NCBI GenBank assembly: GCA_973895155.1
Contig: OZ316898.1
Location: 15,252,001-15,316,000 of the forward strand
DNA: 64,000 nt
Direction of reading: 5' to 3'
From: Marsupella aquatica
Taxonomy: Eukaryota > Marchantiophyta
The translations under genes and the position numbers were made by a program. The stretch's first letter is position 1. Every line of letters starts with the position of its first letter. Positions 58,222-64,000 of the stretch are shown in pieces. The notes under the pieces are model-generated. The model saw only the letters and a program-made list of their open reading frames with translations. It searched no databases and was not told where the DNA came from.

Positions 58222-59502
58222 GATCTCGGAAATTGGATGCGGGGTTGGTGTCGGGTAATGCTTTGACTGCAACTCCAAAGCCTTCTCGTGACAACAGTCT
58301 TGGGAAGGATGAGGATCCGCCAGAGGGGTTGGAGACCCCGGAGGATGTGAGTGCTCCGCCAGTGGACACCACGAGCACTAGGAAGAAGAAGAAACGTCGC
58401 GTTTCTACTTCCGGTGGGTCTCACAGGGAAATGCTTGCGGCGACTGGTTTACAGAGGAATGTGGGGGACTTCAAGGGGAATAAAACCAGGCACACATTCG
58501 TGGAGTCTACCTTGGCAGAGTTCTACGATAGTGTGTTTCAAAGGGAAGAGAAGCCATCTTGGGTTTCTTAGGTAGAGGCCTGGGTAAAGAATCTTGTGAA
58601 GTCGGGTTCTTGGTCGAAGGGGGTTATTAGAGGTGGAAAAGTTAGGGCATTTGGTGTCGATGCTGGATTTCTATATTTGCCTACCGGATTGAGGTCATCA
58701 CTTTTTGACAAGAAAGTCCCAAAATGGAATCTTCAAGACCACTCTCTCCCTAGGGCTTTCTTTAGCGCAATGGACCCTTTCCTATCGGACGACGGACTTC
58801 TGGCTATTCTTCACACTGGAGAATATGACCAGATTTTGGAAGTGATATCTGCATGCCAGCAGTTGCAAAAGTTTGATTGTATTGCATTGTATACAATTGT
58901 CATGGGGTTTCCTTGTACAAACCTAAGTCTGACACTCAGGTAATTAATGATATCCATTTTGGCTAGCGCCAGGCGCTTATCTTGTATATCGTTCATTTTG
59001 ACCAGCGCCAGGCGCTAATCTATGTCTTTTTGTTTCATGACCTTACTATTCTATTGTTTTGTAGATCTTCACGCTGCGGTTGGATATATTCGGTCGGGTT
59101 TTGAGAAAATCAACAATACCAAAAGATCCCAAGTTCCATCCATTGTCTCCTTCCGAAGATCCTTCAATTACAAATTTGATAGGACTTCTGTCTTTAAAGT
59201 TGGATCCAATGCCAGAACTTGTGGCTTGTGGAAACGGGCAGCTCACAGTTGGTTTTATGCAGTCTGTTATAGAGATCATCTCCTGTCCAGGGGATATTGT
59301 GATCGACTGGACCTGTTGCTCAGGAAGCTCATTCATGGCGGGAGACTATTGTGGTAGATTTGTTGTTGGGGTGGAAGGGCGAACAGAGTTTGTCACGACT
59401 TCAAAGTGTACCTTAGCTGACCTTTTGGAGCCAAAGTCAACTTTGACTCCAGAGAAGAGATTGTCAAGGAAAGGGAAATTAAAGAGAAGTTGGACAGAGT
59501 AG
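58222..59502 (+). pseudogene. N6/N4 DNA-methyltransferase-like region of the ParB/methylase unit
   Basis: After a Lys-rich linker (RKKKKRRVST) and an in-frame TAG at 58569-58571, the frame reads FFSAMDPFLSDDGLLAILH, resembling the region after motif IV in N6/N4 DNA methylases. An intron from GTAATT (58940) to GTAG (59064) carries two palindromes. The second part has SCPGDIVIDWTCCSGSSFMA and GRFVVGVE, which align with the family's motif I block (D-x-F-x-G-S-G-T..GR..IG.E), here with DWTCCSGSS. The order (IV-like first, I-like last) fits the beta class. The catalytic DPPY-type motif is not recognisable: the best candidate reads VDAGFLYLP. Either it is degenerate or the protein is no longer an enzyme. 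The exon frames on the two sides of the last intron do not join cleanly. Confidence 0.5.
58964..59017. repeat. Two palindromes in intron 3 of the ParB/methylase unit
   Basis: 58964-58978 (TAGCGCCAGGCGCTT) and 59003-59017 (CAGCGCCAGGCGCTA), 39 bp apart and each preceded by an ATTTTG(G/A)C-like word. Both lie between the donor at 58940 and the acceptor ending at 59064. Confidence 0.85.
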
Positions 59503-59515
59503 ATCAATTTTGAAC

Positions 59516-60048
59516 TTTGATTCCAAAGAGAGCGAGTCGGATGTTGTTGGGGAATCTGATGAAGAAGAGATTCCAGTTGTCAATCTAGGAGACGACGAGG
59601 CAGAGAAAACAAATCCCTCAGGATCAAAATATGATTTCGAGGATGAGGAGTCTTCTGAGTAATGCTCGTAAGCTCACTCCAAATGTACGACTGTTTTCAG
59701 CAACATATTTTTGGTAAACTTAGTGTTTGTTTTAATACGGATGAAACTTTCAAGTCAAAGTGGAATACGCGGAGAAGGTTTAAACTCCAGAAAACGATCG
59801 CTGAAGCTATGGAGATTACACCAGAAAAACCATTTATTCTCCCATCCTATGCTGAGAAAGCCGCCAGAAAAGTAGAGAGGTCTCGGACATTATTTTGGGA
59901 AACAAAAGGTCTGAGACTTAGAAGAGGTTCTGATAGGAAGTTTTTGGTGAACAAATTTGTGGATGACATGTACCGGAGTGAGTTTGTGGACGACGAGGCG
60001 AAGTCAACCGATAGATCCGATAGTAGTGAGACAAAGTCATCTGAGTAG
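59516..60048 (+). pseudogene. Acidic and basic C-terminal segments of the ParB/methylase unit
   Basis: A frame from about 59483 encodes a Ser/Glu/Asp-rich tail ending FEDEESSE (stop 59660). A second frame, 59662-60048, encodes a basic helical segment (KAARKVERSRTLFWETKGL) and ends with a similar acidic tail (DRSDSSETKSSE). The matching tails suggest a duplicated or alternative C-terminus. Another frame over 59420-59510 reads as charged coiled coil (KEREIKEKLDRVDQF), so frameshifts are likely. No known family. Confidence 0.4.
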
Positions 60049-60422
60049 ATCAGTTATGAGAACCCCATTTGTATAATTTCCATCGTATAAAAATGTTCAG
60101 ACATGAACAAATATTTGTAGTCAAATTGGTATATTGTGTTCACAAGTGAGCTTGGAGAAATATGAAAGTTCAATATTTCACTTTAGTGCCTAGCTTCATG
60201 CCAGAGACTATTGCAAAACTTGGATTCAGCTTCTTTTGGGGACATGCTTTGGGTGACTCGTATTTGTATAGCGTCTGGCGTTAACCAAATAACATGTTTT
60301 TGGAATTTTCAAGGAACGAAAATGATATGGAAATGACTTTGTTTTTGATAGCACCAGGCGTTAGCCAATAATATGCCTTCCGGAACGAGTATTACCGTTG
60401 AAGTTTTTTTCGATTAAGTGAA
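60049..60422. other. Spacer with two palindromes
   Basis: Non-coding, between the methylase-like unit and the last ORF. Palindromes at 60269-60283 (TAGCGTCTGGCGTTA) and 60349-60363 (TAGCACCAGGCGTTA), 80 bp apart. Confidence 0.7.
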
Positions 60423-61176
60423 ATGAACGTTAGCACCCGTTGGGGCGATATTCCCCGTCGGTCCATTCTCATGCGTTGGTTTGGTCGTATGTCCATTGAA
60501 TCCAAAAAACAACGATCCTTTGAGGGGGCATACATTCGAGTAAGCCCTCCAGATGAGTTTCATTCCAGATGTTCACACTGTGCTCTTGTGGTTTGGAAAG
60601 TATACTTTGCGCTTGAAGGTTATTTCTTGCGTTACAAGCTTGAGTAACCCCGATCAAAGTAACCGTCAATGGACGATATGGAGCGTCCTGGTGTCAATGT
60701 CGATAATGTTGTGTGGCCCCAGAGAAGTGCCAGCGTCGGAGGAGCAGCAGACCGATCAGACGGTCAACTTTGGGTCGATTGCAGACACCTAGAGCCGCGT
60801 GACCGAGACTTCCGACATAAGGAATCATCTCCAGCTGCCTGGGGACAAGGGTATGAGCCCGGGTGAATGGAACATTCCTTGGCTTCCTGATTCTCCTCCA
60901 AGGCCATTTCAGGAGAGATTCTCAATTCATTATCCAACTCCCAAACATCCTTCATCGAATGTCTTCTGGGATGTGGAAATTCAGTCTGCCAAATTTCTTG
61001 GTCGTATCAATTTCTATGATACAAACCTTCCTGAGTCTTCATCGCGCCCTTTGCAAAGGCTTCCTAGTGCGCGGTACGTTGCAACTCAAACATTTGGCTT
61101 TCGAGAGAAGCCAAAACGCAAGAAGGCAGGGCTCAACGACGAATGTAAATCTATGTTTGATCCGGGATCATCCTAG
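60423..61176 (+). pseudogene. Unrecognised ORF at the end of the ParB/methylase unit
   Basis: The ATG at 60423 opens an Arg-rich start (WGDIPRRSILMRWFGRM). The sequence then continues in a second frame (60553 onward, FIPDVHTVLLWFGKYTLRLK). After an in-frame TAG at 60790-60792, it reads through EWNIPWLPDSPPRPFQERFS and QSAKFLGRINFYDTN to a basic end and a stop at 61174-61176. I do not recognise it. Two frames and one stop show decay. Its position between palindrome pairs ties it to the same unit. Confidence 0.45.
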
Positions 61177-61200
61177 GATCATGGTGGTCATGGTCTTGGG

Positions 61201-61215
61201 TAGCGCCTGGCACTA
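61201..61215. repeat. Palindrome after the last ORF
   Basis: TAGCGCCTGGCACTA, a one-mismatch copy with a central T, 24 bp after the stop. Confidence 0.8.
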
Positions 61216-61643
61216 CTCATTTCATGGAGGAGACCCTTATCTGGTTCGTAGTTTGGAATCGGAGGAGGTGCACTTGGTGCTTCGTTTTGGGGTTAGGTTA
61301 GGCTTGTGAATGGGTTATTTCACCGAGGATTACTCTGTTAGAATGAGGTTGACTACAGTCTGTAGGGCTCAATGACGGATTTGGGTCTTTTTCTGATCCG
61401 GCATTCTTGAATAGAATTGTGTGGTTAGACTCTTAGGCCTTCCGGAGATCCTTGTTTCGCTGATGCGATCTGTGATCCAGTGAATAATTTTGAATCGGTG
61501 GAGGTGGACTTTAGGCTCCTCATTTTGGAATTTTGTATTGTGCTTCATTAGTAGAAGCGTGTATACACAATGTTTTTGATTTAGTAAAAATCATTTTGGC
61601 TTGAGTTTTGTTAACTGGTATCATTACGTTTTTCATTTTTGGG

Positions 61644-61716
61644 TAGCGCCTAGCGCTATGATGTTTCATGGTTGTGTTTCATTACGGTATTCAATTTTGG
61701 GTAGCACCTGGCGCTA
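61644..61716. repeat. Two palindromes in tandem units
   Basis: 61644-61658 (TAGCGCCTAGCGCTA) and 61702-61716 (TAGCACCTGGCGCTA), 58 bp apart, both preceded by a TTTTGGG-like word and followed by TGATGTTT. This is a tandem repeat of about 58 bp like the one at 90-245. Confidence 0.85.
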
Positions 61717-63073
61717 TGATGTTTTCACGTTTGAGTCGATCGCTATGTTTGGAACCCTGGATGATTAAAAGTGAACATTGCTTTGGATTTTGAGAGTTTT
61801 TACCCATTGACTAGTCGGGTTATTCATGGAATATTCTCTTTGCACATGTTATTTTGGGATATATTGTTGACATTTTGGTTGAATTATTTTCCTATTTCCT
61901 TTTTGTTGTTTCCTGTTTGGATTTTCCTGTTTCCTGGCACAGTGTTGATTACCCATTTAAAATATGAACTTTGTTTTTGTTATTGTTAATATTCAATTGA
62001 TCTCATTCACAAGTTTTCTTATTTGAAAGACCATGCACTCTATCCACAAAACATTTTTGTTACATTCTTTCAAAATACTTTTTATTTGTAATAAACTTTT
62101 TTGAGTTTTAGGATTTACAACATTTTTGAAGTCAGTAAATCACCTCTTCTGTTGGCCTTTCCTAAGCTAGGGTCTCGAGCTTGGTTCTGGTCAGGTCATC
62201 AGGCCAGATTTAGTCATCAATCATCTCTCATTGGCCCTCACTACAAAGTCTCATCCGCCATCGAGCTTCCCTCTCCTCCTCACTTCTCTTGTTCTCTTTT
62301 TGCTTTCCTTCTACTTTCTTCTCCTTAGGCACTATTTGCCAATCCCACAACATCAAAAAACCTTCAACTAGAAACTTCAAATCCTATCATTTCTAAATCC
62401 TCTTAAACAACCTTCCTTCCTCTAGTGTCCTCTTGGTCAAACAAAATCTTGACAATGAACAATTCCTATTATGGATATCGTCCCAATCACCGGGTTCCAC
62501 TCTTCAAAAAATAAAATTTCTACTTCACTTACTCTACTAGAGCTCCAAAACACTAAATGCAAAGAGGCACAAGTAATACACACTTCCAATTGGAACCTCT
62601 TAATTAATTCCATGAATAAGTTCATCCCTCCTCTTGGTCCAAGGCAAATGAGTTAAAGCCCATTCTTTCGGCTTCAAATAAATCAGTCCATCACTATTCA
62701 CGACCAGTTTTTGTATTTCAACTTAAGATTTTCCTGGGATTTCAACTCTAAATCTTCTCTTTGTCATCTGTTTCATCATGCATGACCGACACCTTTCATT
62801 TCAATTTTGTGTACCCCAAAGTTTAAAAGAAACAATATGTCCAATTGTTTCATTAAGCCAAATCAAGGTTTTCTTCCTTCCCTATTGTTTCTTGTGTGTC
62901 ACGGCTTCTCATCTTTGAATCACAGCTCTATCGCACAACTCGGCATGGATGAACACAATTCCCACAACTACAGGTTTGTTCGTGGTTTGTGAGACAACAT
63001 AAGGAGCTCTCTCTGTTGTTATCATGCCGCATGAATTCCTGTTTTCATTTGTTTTGTTTTCAGTTTCCTTCTA
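61717..63073. other. AT-rich stretch, no gene seen
   Basis: T-rich on the plus strand with many stops. A 75-codon frame at 62101-62328 has no known domain. The right end of the ParB/methylase unit should lie here but no terminal repeat was found. Confidence 0.45.
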
Positions 63074-63730
63074 TTATACAAATTTTTTTATTGTGATCAA
63101 TTCCAAAAGCTCCACCTCAAACTCCTCTGCGTCCTCCACCAACATGGCATTTGGATGCAAGACCTGATCCCGATTGGGATCGGTATCATTGACAAATTTC
63201 TTGAGCCGGCTACCATGGTAGCTTTTTCCAATGCCCATTTCCTTGGGTGTGCAACGACAATCCCTAGTGTCGGAAGACATTGTCAAACACTAGACTGACA
63301 ACCTCTTGGGCCAAAACCATTTTTGTAGTAGGCAGGATATATGCCATCTTGGAAAAACAATCTACAATTGTCAAGATTGAGAACTTTATTGTTGTGAGAC
63401 TCATGTAACCCAACAATGAAGTCCATAAAGAATGACACCCATGGCGCCATGACTACTGGTAACGGTTGTAGTAGTCCTCCTTTGTCCTATAGACCGCTTG
63501 GTTCTTTCGGCACAGTAACAACTTTGCACGTGGCAAAGAATTGATTGCTTTATGTCTGGCCAATACACATCGTGTGACATACTGCGGCATGTAGCAACTT
63601 TTCCACCATGCACTCCCAAAAGGCAAGTGTGGTGTGTCCCATGACTCTCTAAACCCAAGAACCCACCTTGAACAAGATGATTCACATCAGTTTTGCTCTT
63701 GCCAAGGCCGGTTCCGCGGCTTGTCGGCAT
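63074..63730 (-). pseudogene. Ty3/gypsy integrase remnant
   Basis: The minus strand encodes the integrase zinc-binding (H2C2) pattern, GTHHTCLLGVHGGK and DVYWPDIKQSILCHVQSC, ending near 63530. After frame changes come core-domain pieces (MDFIVGLHES, IVDCFSKMAYILP, LAQEVVSLVFDNVF) and then, at 63240-63100, a C-terminal segment (HPNRDQVLHPNAMLVEDAEE). The catalytic core is truncated between the last two pieces. Integrase inserts the element cDNA into chromosomes. Several stops and shifts make this copy dead. Confidence 0.75.
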
Positions 63731-64000
63731 GGGACGCTGCTAAAACATTTTTACTAACTTTTTACCCACATATACTGGACAGATCCTTCATCGGGTCATG
63801 AGATATAGTCGCGGAACTCGACTACCTTAACACTTAGCTCCGACGTCGCTGACTCCAACACCGAGCTCCCTTATGGTCCAGGCCCGGATAGGCCATCCGA
63901 GGAGGACTTAGCATGGGGAGACTTGTGGGCAATGAGATGTGGCACTAGCGAAGGCAAGGAGCCAAGCTAGTGACACACACTAAGGATTTAGGCAAGCTAA
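63731..64000. other. Window end, no gene recognised
   Basis: Probably continues the gypsy remnant upstream on the minus strand (towards RNase H or reverse transcriptase). No domain is recognisable in 270 bp. Confidence 0.35.

Noticed and set aside
56096-61176. Recent bacterial contamination or bacteriophage insert
   Set aside because: The coding is split by GT..AG introns, shares its palindrome with a plant MULE-like unit, and is bordered by plant transposon pieces.
56096-61716. Insertion of a giant DNA virus fragment
   Set aside because: ParB-like and methylase-like domains also occur in viruses, but no capsid, polymerase or other viral hallmark gene is present and introns are frequent. 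I could not support it from this window.

Overview
The window looks like nuclear DNA of a streptophyte, most likely a land plant. Evidence: spliceosomal introns with GT..AG borders, a plant-type XRCC1 gene, a TraB-domain gene, CACTA transposons of the plant TNP2/DUF4216/DUF4218 and TNPA type, an EDM2-like PHD module, and LINE proteins of the DUF4283/zf-RVT type. I cannot name the species. Only two genes look like intact single-copy host genes: XRCC1 (37.28-39.46 kb, minus, 7 exons, 432 aa after splicing) and a TraB-domain protein (44.80-47.37 kb, plus, 6 exons, 275 aa). Nearly everything else is transposon or transposon debris.

Layout. 1-399 and 18.65-22.9 kb are two halves of a decayed Mutator-like (MULE) element: a transposase with an N-terminal GCM/FLYWCH-like zinc cluster, a DDE-like core and a C-terminal SWIM finger. 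It is split by an 18,251-bp CACTA element at 400-18650, whose ends are exact: an 11-bp terminal inverted repeat CACTAGAAGAA and a 3-bp target duplication ATC. Reading down the minus strand, the CACTA carries a long non-coding right part, a Cys-rich ORF, a broken EDM2-like PHD plus double-BRCT gene, a TNP2-type transposase and a nine-exon TNPA-like gene. 22.9-26.5 kb holds an LTR retrotransposon gag and LTR in reverse orientation. 27.8-29.3 kb is a degenerate repeat array with a 5'-truncated LINE set in it (11-bp target duplication). 30.1-30.8 kb is a GC-rich minisatellite and 31.5 kb a tRNA-like/SINE-like head. 33.9-36.4 kb is a non-autonomous PIF/Harbinger-like element (TIR GGGTAGGTTCCCACC, TTA target duplication). 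49.5-51.3 kb is a retrotransposon end with a PHD finger and a partial LTR. 53.1-54.5 kb is a LINE ORF1. 55.7 kb is a DUF4216 scrap of another CACTA. 63.1-63.7 kb is a Ty3/gypsy integrase remnant.

The most unusual region is 56.1-61.7 kb. It encodes, in intron-split and now broken frames, a ParB/sulfiredoxin-like N-terminal domain (DGNHR motif), a long alpha-helical middle, and a region resembling the C-terminal part of N6/N4 DNA methyltransferases of the beta type. Its introns and spacers, like those of the MULE-like element, carry a 15-bp near-perfect palindrome, TAGCGCCAGGCGCTA. I count 16 copies in the window, and every one lies in the MULE-like unit (1-240; 20.7-22.6 kb) or the ParB/methylase unit (56.7-61.7 kb). 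This links two otherwise unrelated coding modules and suggests one family of large mobile elements with its own repeated site. Both units are riddled with in-frame stops, many of the kind expected from C-to-T decay (CGA to TGA, CAG to TAG).
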